From Neisseria flavescens (lineage in GTDB: Bacteria > Pseudomonadota > Gammaproteobacteria > Burkholderiales > Neisseriaceae): a DNA stretch of 64,000 nucleotides. Both the position numbers and the translations under genes were made by a program. This document shows positions 36,960 through 46,211 of this stretch, one piece after another (position 1 is the stretch's first letter; each line of letters begins with the position of its first letter). The notes beneath the pieces were generated by a model. That model made no database searches. It was given only the letters and a program-made list of their open reading frames with translations, and was not told the DNA's origin. Where the stretch lies: contig NZ_CP039886.1 of the NCBI RefSeq assembly GCF_005221285.1, forward strand, positions 1,984,001 to 2,048,000, in the 5' to 3' direction.

Positions 36960-37730
36960 TTATTTTTCCAAACGCGCAATCAGTTCATCGGCCAAGTCGA
37001 GATAAGCCTGCGTGCCTTTGGCGTGGGCATCGTAGGCGAGGGCGGGGAGGCCGTGGCTGGGGGCTTCGGCGAGGCGGATGTTGCGGGGGATGACGGTGTC
37101 GAAGAGTAGGTTGCCGAAGTGTTGTTTGAGCTGTTCGCTGACTTCGACGACGAGGCGGCTGCGGCTGTCGTACATGGTGCGGACGATGCCGGTTACGTCG
37201 AGGTCGGGGTTGATGGCTTGGCGGATTTTGCGGACGGTAGCCACGAGGTCGGAAATGCCTTCGAGGGCGTAGTATTCACAAAGCATGGGAACGATGACGC
37301 CGTTGGCGGCGACCAGGCCGTTGAGGGTGAGCAGGGTTAGAGAAGGGGGGCAGTCGATGAGGACGTAGTCGTAGTTGTCGGCAACGAGCTGCAGGGCGTT
37401 TTTGAGGCGGATTTCGCGTGCGATTTCTTGGACGAGTTCGACTTCTGCGCCGGCCAGTGTGCGGTTGGCGCCCAATACGTCGTAGCCGCCTTCTTTGCTG
37501 CGGACGACGGCGTTGGGGATGTCGGTTTCGCCGAGGACAACTTGGTAAACGCCGTTTTCGATGGTGGCTTTGTTGATGCCGCTGCCTGTGGTGGCGTTGC
37601 CTTGGGGGTCGAGGTCGACGACGAGGACGCGGCGGCCTTTGGAGGCTAGGGAGGCGGCTAGGTTGACGGTGGTGGTGGTTTTGCCGACTCCGCCTTTTTG
37701 GTTGGCGACGGCGAGGATTTGTGCGCTCAT
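36960..37730 (-). CDS. parA: chromosome-partitioning ATPase ParA (Soj)
   Basis: 256 residues from the start MSAQILAVANQ, with the deviant Walker A KGGVGKTT at 12-19. A longer in-frame extension to 37841 is not conserved in the family, so the 37730 start is used. ParA moves ParB-bound origin DNA by cycling on the nucleoid. It lies just downstream of rsmG in the classic gidB-parA arrangement. parB does not follow; the gene ends at a DUS terminator. Confidence 0.93.
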   Translation of the reverse strand: MSAQILAVANQKGGVGKTTTTVNLAASLASKGRRVLVVDLDPQGNATTGSGINKATIENGVYQVVLGETDIPNAVVRSKEGGYDVLGANRTLAGAEVELVQEIAREIRLKNALQLVADNYDYVLIDCPPSLTLLTLNGLVAANGVIVPMLCEYYALEGISDLVATVRKIRQAINPDLDVTGIVRTMYDSRSRLVVEVSEQLKQHFGNLLFDTVIPRNIRLAEAPSHGLPALAYDAHAKGTQAYLDLADELIARLEK

Positions 37731-37797
37731 GTGCTTTGCTGTCGTGTTAAGTGTGGATGGCTGGATTGTACCGTTATTCGGTATGCTTGGGTTGTTT

Positions 37798-38427
37798 TCA
37801 GACGGCCTTTTTGCGGATGATGACGATATGGCGTTCGGCATTGAGTTGAGGGACGTGCAATGCTTCGACTTTTTCGACGGTGACGCTTTCGGGTAGTTTG
37901 TCGATTTCTTCTTGCGGGTATACGCCTTTCATGGCCGCCCAGTAGCCGCCGTCTTTGAGGAGGTGCTCGGTCCAGTTGACGAAGTCGGCGAGTTCGGCAA
38001 AGGCGCGGCTGGTGATGACGTCGGCGCGGCAGTCGGCGGCGGCTTCTACGCGGCCGCTGATGACGCGGACGTTTTTAAGGTCGAGTTCGATGACGGCTTG
38101 TTGCAGAAAGGCGGTTTTTTTGGTGTTGGCATCGAGGAGGGTGATGTCGAGGTCTGGGCGGCAGATGGCGGTGGGTATGCCGGGCTGTCCGCCGCCGGAG
38201 CCGACGTCGAGCATGGTTTGCGCGTGTTCGATATAGGGCAGGAGGGTCAGGCTGTCGAGCAGGTGGTGGCTGACGGTTTGGGCGGGATCGCGCAGGGCGG
38301 TCAGGTTGTAGGTTTTGTTCCACTTTTGCAGCAGGGCGGCATAGTCTAGCAGTTTGGCCTGTTTGGCGTCGTCGATGTCCAAACCCAGTGCCTGTACGCC
38401 GTCGCGGAGCTGTTGCGCCTGATTCAT
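37798..38427 (-). CDS. rsmG: 16S rRNA (guanine-N7)-methyltransferase RsmG
   Basis: A 209-residue GidB protein that methylates G527 of 16S rRNA with S-adenosylmethionine. The SAM pocket MLDVGSGGGQPGIP is at 72-85, preceded by 'KWNKTYNLTALRDP'. RBS AAGGA lies ahead of the ATG. It ends in a DUS and is followed by parA. Its usual partner mnmG is 22 kb away at 60195. Confidence 0.95.
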   Translation of the reverse strand: MNQAQQLRDGVQALGLDIDDAKQAKLLDYAALLQKWNKTYNLTALRDPAQTVSHHLLDSLTLLPYIEHAQTMLDVGSGGGQPGIPTAICRPDLDITLLDANTKKTAFLQQAVIELDLKNVRVISGRVEAAADCRADVITSRAFAELADFVNWTEHLLKDGGYWAAMKGVYPQEEIDKLPESVTVEKVEALHVPQLNAERHIVIIRKKAV

Positions 38428-38509
38428 TTGTTATTCCTTATTGGTTAAAACGCGTTGGATGTAATGGTAACGGAAAGCATGCCGTCTGAAAATGTTTGCG
38501 CCTGTTGAA

Positions 38510-39004
38510 TCAACGTTTCATTTTGTGAAAGACGATGGGCTGCTCCGGCGCGCGCGTGAGCTGTTTGGGCAGGGTCAGCATGGCGATAATCCACACGGAG
38601 AGGGTGTAGTAGAACACGCCTTGTCCGCGCATACCGGCCAATGCGGCATTGCCTAAGATGGCTTCAAAAATCAAGCCTGCCGCCGCCGAGGCACACGCTG
38701 CGACACTGGCAAGGAAGATGGCGTAACGCGAATGCCGGCGCATCATTTTTTTATACGCCAGCTTGGTCAGTCCGCCGGAAATCGGCAGGTTGAGGAAGGC
38801 AAACATGCCGCAGACGAACCATGCGACGGAATCCTGCCAACCGCTTTGCCATGCCCACGCGCCGTCTTTGACTGTGACCAGCAGCCCTTGGCCGTCTGAA
38901 AAGGCGATTTGCACGATATTGTGCAATATCATCGCCAGCGGCAGGGTGAGGAACATCAGTGCGACCAATAGGGAGCGGTAGGGCTTTTCTTGAGTCAGGT
39001 ACAT
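38510..39004 (-). CDS. four-helix inner-membrane protein, unknown function
   Basis: 164 residues with about four hydrophobic segments (about 10-30, 60-80, 97-117, 130-148) and a short basic tail. I do not recognise a characterised family. It lies alone upstream of rsmG in the same direction with an 82-base gap and may be co-transcribed. Confidence 0.7.
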   Translation of the reverse strand: MYLTQEKPYRSLLVALMFLTLPLAMILHNIVQIAFSDGQGLLVTVKDGAWAWQSGWQDSVAWFVCGMFAFLNLPISGGLTKLAYKKMMRRHSRYAIFLASVAACASAAAGLIFEAILGNAALAGMRGQGVFYYTLSVWIIAMLTLPKQLTRAPEQPIVFHKMKR

Positions 39005-39436
39005 GTCAGCTTGCCTTGGGGAAATAAGTTGAAATGATAGCAGATCGGCGGTTGATTCACGTTAGTTTGCCACCGAAATTGCTGACAAAAACAGTCAATT
39101 AAAAAAGAAATGAAAAATTCTTTTTTCTTGGCAAACATTGGCAGATAAAGGGTAAGAAAACGTTTTCAGACGGCATAATCTATTATTTTTATATGAACCG
39201 AACAGAAAATCTTTGCATTTCTCCGTAAAATCTACTAAATTCTCAATAACATATTATAAAGACCTGAAATCTGGAACCCAAACCGAAACTGCCTTCCGCC
39301 ATTTACGCTCGGAAACTCAGCAGGCAACAAAAGTTTCACACACAACAAAATACAAAATAATTCCTATGAAATCAGTTGTTTATAATGATAGATAACCACA
39401 AGGCAAACCATGCCTGACTTTAGTAGGAGTAAAACC
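39005..39436 (+). promoter_or_regulatory. intergenic region upstream of mqo
   Basis: 432 AT-rich bases between diverging genes. It holds a lone TTCAGACGGC at 39166, and a perfect TATAAT at 39381-39386 about 50 bases before the mqo start. I could not find a matching -35. I see no gene here; a 60-codon frame across it has no ribosome site or similarity. Confidence 0.45.
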
Positions 39437-40909
39437 ATGGCTGAAGCAACCGATGTCGTATTAGTAGGCGGCGGCATTATGAGCGCCACTTTAGGTGTAT
39501 TGCTCAAAGAACTCGAACCATCTTGGGAAATCACCCTGATCGAACGCTTGGAAGATGTAGCGTTGGAATCATCAAATGCATGGAACAATGCCGGTACGGG
39601 ACACTCTGCGCTGTGTGAATTGAACTATGCCCCCCTGACTGCCGACGGCACGATCGATCCGACCCGTGCCCTCAATATTGCCGAACAATTCCATATCAGC
39701 CGCCAATTTTGGGCGACTTTGGTCGAAGAAGGCAAACTGACCGACCGCACTTTCATCAATTCCGTCCCCCATATGTCGCTGGTGATGAACACCGACCATT
39801 GCAGTTATCTGCAAAAACGTTTCGACGTGTTCAAAACCCAAAAACTTTTTGAAAAAATGGAGTTTTCTACCGACCGCGCCAAAATTGCCGAATGGGCGCC
39901 GCTGGTTGTCAACGGTCGTGATGAAAGCCAACCCATTGCCGCCAACTACTCCGCCGAAGGTACGGACGTTGATTTCGGTAATCTGACCCGCCAAATGGTG
40001 CAATATCTGCGCGAAAAAGGCGTGAAAATGGAATTCAACCGCCATGTTGAAGACATCAAACGCGAATCTGACGGCGCGTGGGTACTCAAAACCTGTAACA
40101 CCGAAAACCATGAAGACCATTTGACCCTCCGCACCCGCTTCCTCTTCCTCGGTGCAGGCGGCGGCGCACTGACCCTACTGCAAAAATCCGGTATTCCGGA
40201 AGGCAAAGGCTACGGCGGCTTCCCTGTTTCCGGCCTGTTCTTCCGCAACAGCAACCCTGAAACTGTTGTCCAACACAATGCCAAAGTGTACGGCCAAGCT
40301 TCCGTTGGCGCGCCTCCTATGTCCGTTCCACACTTGGATACCCGCAACGTGAACGGAGAACGCCATCTGATGTTCGGCCCATACGCAGGCTTCCGCCCCA
40401 ACTTCCTCAAACAAGGCTCGCTCATGGATCTGCCGATGTCCATCCACATGGACAACCTCTATCCTATGCTCCGCGCCGGTTGGGCTAATATGCCGCTGAC
40501 CAAATATCTCTTGGGCGAATTGCGTAAAACCAAAGAAGAACGCTTCACTTCGCTCTTAGAGTATTATCCGGAAGCCAATCCTGACGATTGGGAACTGATT
40601 ACCGCCGGTCAACGCGTACAAATCATCAAAAAAGACCCGAAAAAAGGCGGCATACTCCAATTCGGTACCGAAATCGTCGCCCATGCCGACGGCTCGCTGG
40701 CCGCATTGCTGGGCGCGTCTCCAGGCGCATCAACCGCCGTGCCTTTGATGATTAAGCTGATCAACCAATGCTTCCCGGGCCGTATCGAGGCATGGTCAGG
40801 CCGTCTGAAAGAATTGGTGCCCGGCTACGGTATCAAGCTGAACGACAATCCGACTTTGGCGGACGAAATCATCAGCCACAACGCGACTGTTTTGGGCATT
40901 CATCACTAA
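39437..40909 (+). CDS. mqo: malate:quinone oxidoreductase
   Basis: 490 residues. Mqo oxidises malate to oxaloacetate at the inner membrane and reduces quinone. The FAD-binding GGGIMSATLG is near residues 11-20; 'SSNAWNNAGTGHSALCELNY' and 'GASPGASTAVPLM' are family hallmarks. The start at 39437 is chosen because AGGAG (39424) is well placed; an in-frame ATG at 39410 adds a non-conserved leader. Neisseria uses Mqo in place of an NAD-dependent malate dehydrogenase. A GGCGGGC hairpin terminator follows. Confidence 0.95.
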   Translation: MAEATDVVLVGGGIMSATLGVLLKELEPSWEITLIERLEDVALESSNAWNNAGTGHSALCELNYAPLTADGTIDPTRALNIAEQFHISRQFWATLVEEGKLTDRTFINSVPHMSLVMNTDHCSYLQKRFDVFKTQKLFEKMEFSTDRAKIAEWAPLVVNGRDESQPIAANYSAEGTDVDFGNLTRQMVQYLREKGVKMEFNRHVEDIKRESDGAWVLKTCNTENHEDHLTLRTRFLFLGAGGGALTLLQKSGIPEGKGYGGFPVSGLFFRNSNPETVVQHNAKVYGQASVGAPPMSVPHLDTRNVNGERHLMFGPYAGFRPNFLKQGSLMDLPMSIHMDNLYPMLRAGWANMPLTKYLLGELRKTKEERFTSLLEYYPEANPDDWELITAGQRVQIIKKDPKKGGILQFGTEIVAHADGSLAALLGASPGASTAVPLMIKLINQCFPGRIEAWSGRLKELVPGYGIKLNDNPTLADEIISHNATVLGIHH

Positions 40910-40923
40910 ATTGAAGCAGACAC

Positions 40924-40952
40924 AAAGGCGGGCATTCTTGCCCGCCTTTTTT
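40924..40952 (+). terminator. terminator after mqo
   Basis: AAAGGCGGGCATTCTTGCCCGCCTTTTTT: a 10-bp G/C stem with a short loop and six T. Confidence 0.9.
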
Positions 40953-41052
40953 CAAACCATTAAAATAGCGGCATTCAGGCCGTCTAAAATCTAATCTGCG
41001 GCAGCATGTCGCACGATTCAAACCCGAAAATCAGCCCCAATAGAAAAACGCC

Positions 41053-41835
41053 ATGACCGATATTCTCAACAAAATCCTTGCCACCAAAGCAGAAGAAGTG
41101 GCCGCCCAAAAAGCCGCCGTTTCCTTGGAAGACATCAAAGCCCAAGCGCTGGCTGCTGCGCCGGTTCGCAGCTTTATCGGCTCGATCCGTGAAAAACACG
41201 CGCAGAATCTGCCTGCCATTATTGCCGAAGTCAAAAAAGCCAGCCCGAGCAAAGGCCTGATCCGTCCTGATTTTCATCCTGCCGAAATCGCCGTTGCCTA
41301 TGAAAAAGCCGGCGCGGCCTGTTTGTCCGTGTTGACGGACGAACCTTATTTCCAAGGCTCACCCGAGTATTTGAAACAGGCGCGTGCGGCTGTGGCGCTG
41401 CCGGTCTTGCGTAAAGATTTCATCATTGACGAATACCAAATCTATCAGGCGCGCGCGTGGGGTGCGGATGCGGTTCTTCTGATTGCCGCCGCCTTGGAAG
41501 CCGGGCAGCTTGAGCGTTTTGAAGCTGTTGCCCACGAATTGGGCATGACTGTATTGTTAGAATTGCACGATGCGTCCGAGCTGGAAAAATGCCGCAACAT
41601 GACCACGCCGTTGTGGGGCGTCAACAACCGCAACCTGCGTACGTTTGAAGTGACCCTGCAACAAACCCTCGCCCTCTTGCCTGAATTGAACGGCAAAACC
41701 GTTGTAACCGAAAGCGGCATCCGCAACAAAGAAGACGTCGATTTCATGCGCAGCCACGGCGTGTATACTTTCCTGATCGGCGAAACCTTTATGCGAGCCG
41801 ACGATATCGAAGCCGAAGTCAAAAAACTGTTTTAA
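41053..41835 (+). CDS. trpC: indole-3-glycerol phosphate synthase
   Basis: 260 residues, monofunctional TrpC (no TrpF fusion). It closes the indole ring in tryptophan synthesis. 'AEVKKASPSKG' (59-69), 'VLRKDFIIDEYQ' and 'GVNNRNLRTFEV' with 'ESGIR' give the TIM-barrel active site and phosphate site. No other trp gene is adjacent, the usual scattered state in Neisseria. Confidence 0.96.
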   Translation: MTDILNKILATKAEEVAAQKAAVSLEDIKAQALAAAPVRSFIGSIREKHAQNLPAIIAEVKKASPSKGLIRPDFHPAEIAVAYEKAGAACLSVLTDEPYFQGSPEYLKQARAAVALPVLRKDFIIDEYQIYQARAWGADAVLLIAAALEAGQLERFEAVAHELGMTVLLELHDASELEKCRNMTTPLWGVNNRNLRTFEVTLQQTLALLPELNGKTVVTESGIRNKEDVDFMRSHGVYTFLIGETFMRADDIEAEVKKLF

Positions 41836-41850
41836 ATCCTAAAAAACATC

Positions 41851-41876
41851 AGGCTGTCTGAATTTTCAGACGGCCT
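41851..41876 (+). terminator. imperfect DUS pair after trpC
   Basis: AGGCTGTCTGAA / TTCAGACGGCCT with a 2-base loop and one T-G pair. No T run, so termination strength is uncertain. Confidence 0.5.
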
Positions 41877-41899
41877 GAATCGATTTGAAGGCAGACATA

Positions 41900-42271
41900 A
41901 TGTTTACCGTACAACGCATTTACGCTTATCAGCCGAATCTCGAACAGACCGCCGTCTTTATCGACCGCCTCTATCCGCGCGGCGTCCGCAAAGAGGTCTT
42001 TGCCACTGCACTTTGGTTGAAAGACATTACGCCCAGTGCAAACCTGCGCCGCTGGTATCACGAAAATCCAGCTCAAAATTTCGACGGTTTTGTCAGCCGT
42101 TATCATGAAGAGCTGCACAATGAAACTGCACAAGCCGCCATCAAGCAGCTGCTGGATTTGGAGCGGCAACACGGCAATATCCTGCTGCTGACCGCCGTCA
42201 AAGATCCGCGACATTCCCACGTTTCTGCGCTGGCTCAATTTTTGGGTGTATCGTTTGAATATCGTGATTAG
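41900..42271 (+). CDS. DUF488 family protein (YeaO-like)
   Basis: 123 residues with the family's 'IDRLYPRGVRKE', 'WLKDITPS', 'RRWYHENP' and 'LLTAVKDPRHSHV' segments. Function is not established; relatives are often near stress or metal genes. The ATG at 41900 is used; the upstream TTG frame has no support. It lies downstream of trpC, separated by the DUS pair. Confidence 0.85.
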   Translation: MFTVQRIYAYQPNLEQTAVFIDRLYPRGVRKEVFATALWLKDITPSANLRRWYHENPAQNFDGFVSRYHEELHNETAQAAIKQLLDLERQHGNILLLTAVKDPRHSHVSALAQFLGVSFEYRD

Positions 42272-42477
42272 GTAAGGTATAGATGGAAATCTTGATTTAG
42301 GTGGTTTTTGTAGTAAACGGAAGTTAGCATTACTAATTTTTTGCTATTTTTCGTACTTGTTTTTATTAAAAGAATCTAAGATAGTACCTATTTTTAGGTT
42401 TGTTATATGAGGAAAACAGAGTTTTGGGGTAGAAAAAAGGCCATCTAAGAAATTTAAGATGACCTGTATTTGCGTAC

Positions 42478-43299
42478 TTATTCAACTTTACGAAAAATCG
42501 CTAGTGGAGACACACCATATTCTTTTAGGCGTCGCCCCATCATGCCACGTAGATGCATAAAGGCTTCAACATAGCCACTTTCCATCTGTGTCATATATTT
42601 TAAAGCTGCACTATCAATTTCTGCCTCATCGTCTTTGTCAGGTACTGCATCTAAAACTGCTAAAATATGCCATTGGCCGGGAATTGTGATCGAATGTTTC
42701 ATCACAAAGTCTAATGAATGTACCATTAGGTTACCTGCCGAAATTGTTCCCCAAGCTGAATTGTTATCATCAAATAATCGAAATTGTACTAATTTGGGCA
42801 TTTGTTCAATTAAGTTAGCAAAAGTATCAAGTTCAGCTTGTTTGCTTTTTTTATTAATTTTATCGTTAGGAGTTTTTGAGGGCATTTCATGGATGTGCAT
42901 ATGCATTGCAGGCCGAATAAGCGAAGCCATTAGAGCATAATCCACAATTTGAAGTCTTCCTGAAAACAAAACGATCTGACCAAGTTTAGCTTTTTCTATA
43001 TCTTTTTGAATCAATCCTAGACGATTTAATTCCCGAATAACATTTAGAGGCATTGCACGACTGGCATCAAAGTTACTTTGCATTGATTCTGATACCGAGC
43101 TTTGATTTTCAAGTCCTCCGGAAATAATTTTTGCACTGGCTCCCAATTGGTTTTTTTGTTGATCACTAACAGATTTAGTAATGACTTGATGAGTTAAAAG
43201 CCCATCTTTATCCAGTTGAGCATTGTATAAAGATAGGGCTTCATGATTAATATAAATAAAGTCATATAGGGAGTTTCCCACTACTTCGTCGTGTGCCAT
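42478..43299 (-). CDS. hypothetical protein, possibly DUF6414-like
   Basis: 273 residues, soluble, no signal. 'YDFIYINHEALSLYNAQLDKDGLL' at the N-terminus recalls DUF6414 proteins, which open with 'DFIYID...R..SY..QL'; this is a weak match from memory. The gene is AT-rich compared with trpC and argG on either side, so it is probably horizontally acquired. It overlaps by 38 bases the 61-residue gene upstream and the two should be translated together. No known defence or toxin motif is visible. Confidence 0.7.
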   Translation of the reverse strand: MAHDEVVGNSLYDFIYINHEALSLYNAQLDKDGLLTHQVITKSVSDQQKNQLGASAKIISGGLENQSSVSESMQSNFDASRAMPLNVIRELNRLGLIQKDIEKAKLGQIVLFSGRLQIVDYALMASLIRPAMHMHIHEMPSKTPNDKINKKSKQAELDTFANLIEQMPKLVQFRLFDDNNSAWGTISAGNLMVHSLDFVMKHSITIPGQWHILAVLDAVPDKDDEAEIDSAALKYMTQMESGYVEAFMHLRGMMGRRLKEYGVSPLAIFRKVE

Positions 43300-43447
43300 T
43301 TCTCATTTCCTGTATAATCTGTTGTTTTTTAGCTTCAAAAGCAGCATTACTTTTTTCTGCCTCATTAAAAGCTTGCTCTATACGCTGAGCTGTTTTAGGA
43401 GTTTTTACTTGTTTGGAAACAGCCTTTTTCAAATTTTTCAAAAACAT
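43262..43447 (-). CDS. small Lys/Ala-rich protein, unknown
   Basis: 61 residues, highly charged and predicted helical (MFLKNLKKAVSKQ..., AFNEAEKSNAAFEAKKQQ). GGGAG stands five bases before the ATG, which supports translation. It overlaps the start of the 273-residue gene and shares its low GC content, so the pair behaves as one unit. No family is recognised. Confidence 0.6.
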   Translation of the reverse strand: MFLKNLKKAVSKQVKTPKTAQRIEQAFNEAEKSNAAFEAKKQQIIQEMRNGTRRSSGKLPI

Positions 43448-43532
43448 GGCAATCTCCCACCAGTTAAAAGGTATTCTAACAATAACTTAATTTCCTATAG
43501 CTGTAAATAGTAAGTGGAGTAGAGATACGGTC

Positions 43533-43566
43533 AATGCCGTCTGAAATCAGGGTTTCAGACGGCATT
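43533..43566. terminator. DUS-pair terminator
   Basis: AATGCCGTCTGAAA and its complement (AT-DUS type) with a short loop. It separates the acquired pair from the two small genes to its right. Confidence 0.75.
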
Positions 43567-43602
43567 GTGATGTTTGGGTCGCGGATCCGGTTCAAGTCCG
43601 CA

Positions 43603-43818
43603 TCAGTTGATAAACCCGTCGTCTTTCATTTTCTTTTCGGAAAAATACTGACCGAATACCAGCAGGGAGGCGAGGATGATGACAAACAGCCCCGCCATAG
43701 TCAGTGTGATTTTGAAGAACAATTCCGCTTCGAGAAAAGAAAACCAAAGTTGCACAATCAGCAGCAGCACCCAGCCGGCAAATAGTCCGAGACAGGCATA
43801 AACGCCGAGCTTAAACAC
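43603..43818 (-). CDS. small two-helix membrane protein
   Basis: 71 residues with two hydrophobic segments (about 7-28 and 36-58) and a charged tail. It overlaps the DUF4177-like gene upstream by 8 bases, so they form a pair. Function unknown. Confidence 0.65.
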   Translation of the reverse strand: MFKLGVYACLGLFAGWVLLLIVQLWFSFLEAELFFKITLTMAGLFVIILASLLVFGQYFSEKKMKDDGFIN

Positions 43819-44026
43819 GATCCCGCTCCAAAATGACGACGTAGGCCTCGCGTTTGAAAAACAGCAGCATACGGCGCAAATCTTTTTCCATCGTTACAAC
43901 CCGCCAGCCTTCGGGGGTTTGTTTATTGAGGAACTCGCTGAATTTGATGGGGTTGACCTTTGCCGCGCCGAAAAACAGGCTGGACAACAGGCTTTCCTGA
44001 TAAATGATGACTTTGTATTCTTTCAT
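43811..44026 (-). CDS. DUF4177-like small protein
   Basis: 71 residues with 'KVIIYQES', 'FLNKQTPEGWRVVTMEKD' and 'EAYVVILERD', the layout of DUF4177 proteins (strand, helix, GW(R/E)(L/V)V, strand). Function unknown. It heads the two-gene unit; a TTTCCTTTT stretch just after its ATG on the plus strand gives a good minus-strand ribosome site. Confidence 0.7.
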   Translation of the reverse strand: MKEYKVIIYQESLLSSLFFGAAKVNPIKFSEFLNKQTPEGWRVVTMEKDLRRMLLFFKREAYVVILERDRV

Positions 44027-44049
44027 CGTATTTCCTTTTCGGTTTAAAC

Positions 44050-44210
44050 CCCGCCCTTTAAGGCGGTAGAATCAGACTTTATTTGGGAGGGGCGCAACCC
44101 CTTCCAAATCAGGACGACACATAGGGCGGTGCTTTATGTGCCGCCCTGTGTGTTGAAACATAGGATTCCTTTAATTGAGGGATTGCCTTTTCAGACAATC
44201 CCTTAAATTG
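44050..44210. repeat. run of four stem-loops downstream of argG
   Basis: In order: CCGCC/GGCGG (44050-44066), ATTTGGGAGGGG/CCCCTTCCAAAT (44081-44108), CACATAGGGCGG/CCGCCCTGTGTG (44118-44152) and TTAATTGAGGGATTG/CAATCCCTTAAATT (44171-44209). The last is best placed to end argG. No gene is seen here. Confidence 0.6.
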
Positions 44211-44232
44211 CAGCGATGCAATGCGGTGAAAC

Positions 44233-45576
44233 TTATTGCTTATTACCCAACTGCGGCAATACCGAACCTTCGCCCAATGCCAACAAACCGCTTTGCGAGT
44301 AAATGCCCAGTTTGGCGCGGGTGTCGGTAATGTCGAGGTTGCGCATCGTGAGCTGTCCGATGCGGTCGAGCGGAGTGAACGCAGCGTCTTCGACTTTTTC
44401 CATACTCAGGCGTTCGGGTTGGTAGGTCAGGTTGGGCGATTCGGTGTTCAGAATCGAGTAGTCGTTGCCGCGACGCAATTCGAGGGTTACTTCGCCGGTA
44501 ATGGCTTTGGCAACCCAGCGTTGGGCGGTTTCGCGCAACATCAGGGCTTGGCTGTCGAACCAGCGGCCTTGGTAGAGCAAACGTCCGAGGCGCAGGCCGT
44601 TGATGCGGTATTGTTCGATGGTGTCTTCGTTGTGGATACCGGTCACCAAACGCTCGTAGGCGATGTGGAACAACGCCATTCCCGGGGCTTCGTAGATGCC
44701 GCGCGATTTGGCTTCGATGATGCGGTTTTCGATTTGGTCGCTCATACCTAAGCCGTGGCGGCCGCCGATGCGGTTGGCTTCGAGGAAGAGTTCGACGGGG
44801 TCGGCGTATTCTTTGCCGTTCAATGCAACCGGCACGCCTTCTTCAAAGCGCACGCTGACTTCTTCGGGTTTGATTTCGACGTTTTCGTCCCAAAAGGCAA
44901 CGCCCATAATGGGTTTGACGATTTTGATGCCCGAGTTCAAAAATTCCAAGTCTTTGGCTTCGTGGGTGGCACCCAACATATTGGAATCGGTGGAGTAGGC
45001 TTTTTCAACCGACATTTTGTAGTTGAAGCCGTTGGCAATCAGAAATTCGCTCATTTCGTGGCGGCCGCCGAGTTCGTCGATAAATTGCTGGTCGAGCCAG
45101 GGTTTGTAGATTTTCAACGCGGGATTGGTGAGCAAACCGTAGCGGTAGAAACGCTCGATGTCGTTGCCTTTGTAGGTGCTGCCGTCGCCCCAAATATTCA
45201 CATCGTCTTCTTTCATTGCGGAAACAAGCATCGTGCCGGTTACGGCGCGGCCCAGAGGCGTGGTGTTGAAATAGGCGATGCCGCCGGTGGAAACGTGGAA
45301 CGCGCCGCATTGGATGGCGGCGATGCCTTCGTGTGCCAACTGCGCGCGGCAGTCGATTAAGCGGGCGTTTTCCGCGCCGTATTCCATCGCTTTTTTAGGA
45401 ATGGCGTTGTAATCGTCTTCGTCGGGCTGGCCGAGATTGGCAGTGTAGGCATAAGGCAGCGCGCCTTTGCGTTTCATCCACAACAGCGCGGCGGAGGTAT
45501 CAAGTCCGCCGGAGAAGGCGATGCCGACTTTTTGACCGACGGGGAGGTGTTGCAGGATAGTATTGTTTTGACTCAT
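44233..45576 (-). CDS. argG: argininosuccinate synthase
   Basis: 447 residues, the longer E. coli-type ArgG. It joins citrulline and aspartate with ATP in arginine synthesis. The ATP-pyrophosphatase P-loop AFSGGLDTS is at 20-28; 'GDGSTYKGNDIERF' and 'GGRHGLGMSDQIENRIIEAKSRG' are also diagnostic. It appears to be a single-gene unit. Confidence 0.97.
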   Translation of the reverse strand: MSQNNTILQHLPVGQKVGIAFSGGLDTSAALLWMKRKGALPYAYTANLGQPDEDDYNAIPKKAMEYGAENARLIDCRAQLAHEGIAAIQCGAFHVSTGGIAYFNTTPLGRAVTGTMLVSAMKEDDVNIWGDGSTYKGNDIERFYRYGLLTNPALKIYKPWLDQQFIDELGGRHEMSEFLIANGFNYKMSVEKAYSTDSNMLGATHEAKDLEFLNSGIKIVKPIMGVAFWDENVEIKPEEVSVRFEEGVPVALNGKEYADPVELFLEANRIGGRHGLGMSDQIENRIIEAKSRGIYEAPGMALFHIAYERLVTGIHNEDTIEQYRINGLRLGRLLYQGRWFDSQALMLRETAQRWVAKAITGEVTLELRRGNDYSILNTESPNLTYQPERLSMEKVEDAAFTPLDRIGQLTMRNLDITDTRAKLGIYSQSGLLALGEGSVLPQLGNKQ

Positions 45577-45676
45577 GTGGAATCCTTCGGACTAAAAATA
45601 AAAGCAGAACGAGGCAAACCGCTCTGCACATGATTTGAACTTATTATCTTATAAATAGATGAGATAATCTAGTTTG

Positions 45677-45714
45677 ATGCCGTCTGAAAAAGCATTCAGG
45701 TTTTCAGACGGCAT
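45677..45714. terminator. DUS-pair terminator
   Basis: ATGCCGTCTGAAAA (45677-45690) and TTTTCAGACGGCAT (45701-45714) with a 10-base loop. It lies just past the 3' end of the small membrane gene at 45736 and upstream of argG. Confidence 0.75.
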
Positions 45715-45735
45715 TTGTCCGCAATTATTGAGACG

Positions 45736-46122
45736 CTATCCGAAGCTGAATACAATGAAGCATGCTGCCCAAACCGAAGCAGCTGTCAAAGGCCACAACA
45801 AGTAGCCTTTTTGCCCAGTCAAACGCCACATTTCATCTGCATTGGTTGCAACAAAAAACAACCACAAAAAACCAAGTAAAATATCCGTAAAGACTGCCAG
45901 TGAAAAAATCATACGGTTTGCAGGTAAGAAGCTGAATGCGTTCAGAACAATCCATTGTATAAAAAATGTGGAAAGCGTAGCATATTTGGCGCGAAAATTG
46001 ACTGCACGTTTGTCTTGATGAATTTTACGGCGAATAATCAAATACTGAACAATCAGCACAAACGCACACACAAAAAGGCTGATAATGAACATGAAAAACG
46101 CAACAATGCCGATTGCAAACAT
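45736..46122 (-). CDS. small integral membrane protein, unknown
   Basis: 128 residues with about four membrane spans (about 3-27, 50-66, 70-92, 106-126) and a basic loop at 31-46. AGGAGAG lies just before the ATG. It diverges from the CinA-like gene. I recognise no family. Confidence 0.7.
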   Translation of the reverse strand: MFAIGIVAFFMFIISLFVCAFVLIVQYLIIRRKIHQDKRAVNFRAKYATLSTFFIQWIVLNAFSFLPANRMIFSLAVFTDILLGFLWLFFVATNADEMWRLTGQKGYLLWPLTAASVWAACFIVFSFG

Positions 46123-46211
46123 GAGTCTCTCCTATCCGTTGCACCTAATAAGCAATATTGGAACAGTAATCATGGGAAATCATGAATAGCCTTTAGGCAG
46201 AAGGAAAGATT

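Noticed and set aside
39213..39395. 60-codon frame upstream of mqo
   Set aside because: No ribosome site, and it covers the probable mqo promoter.
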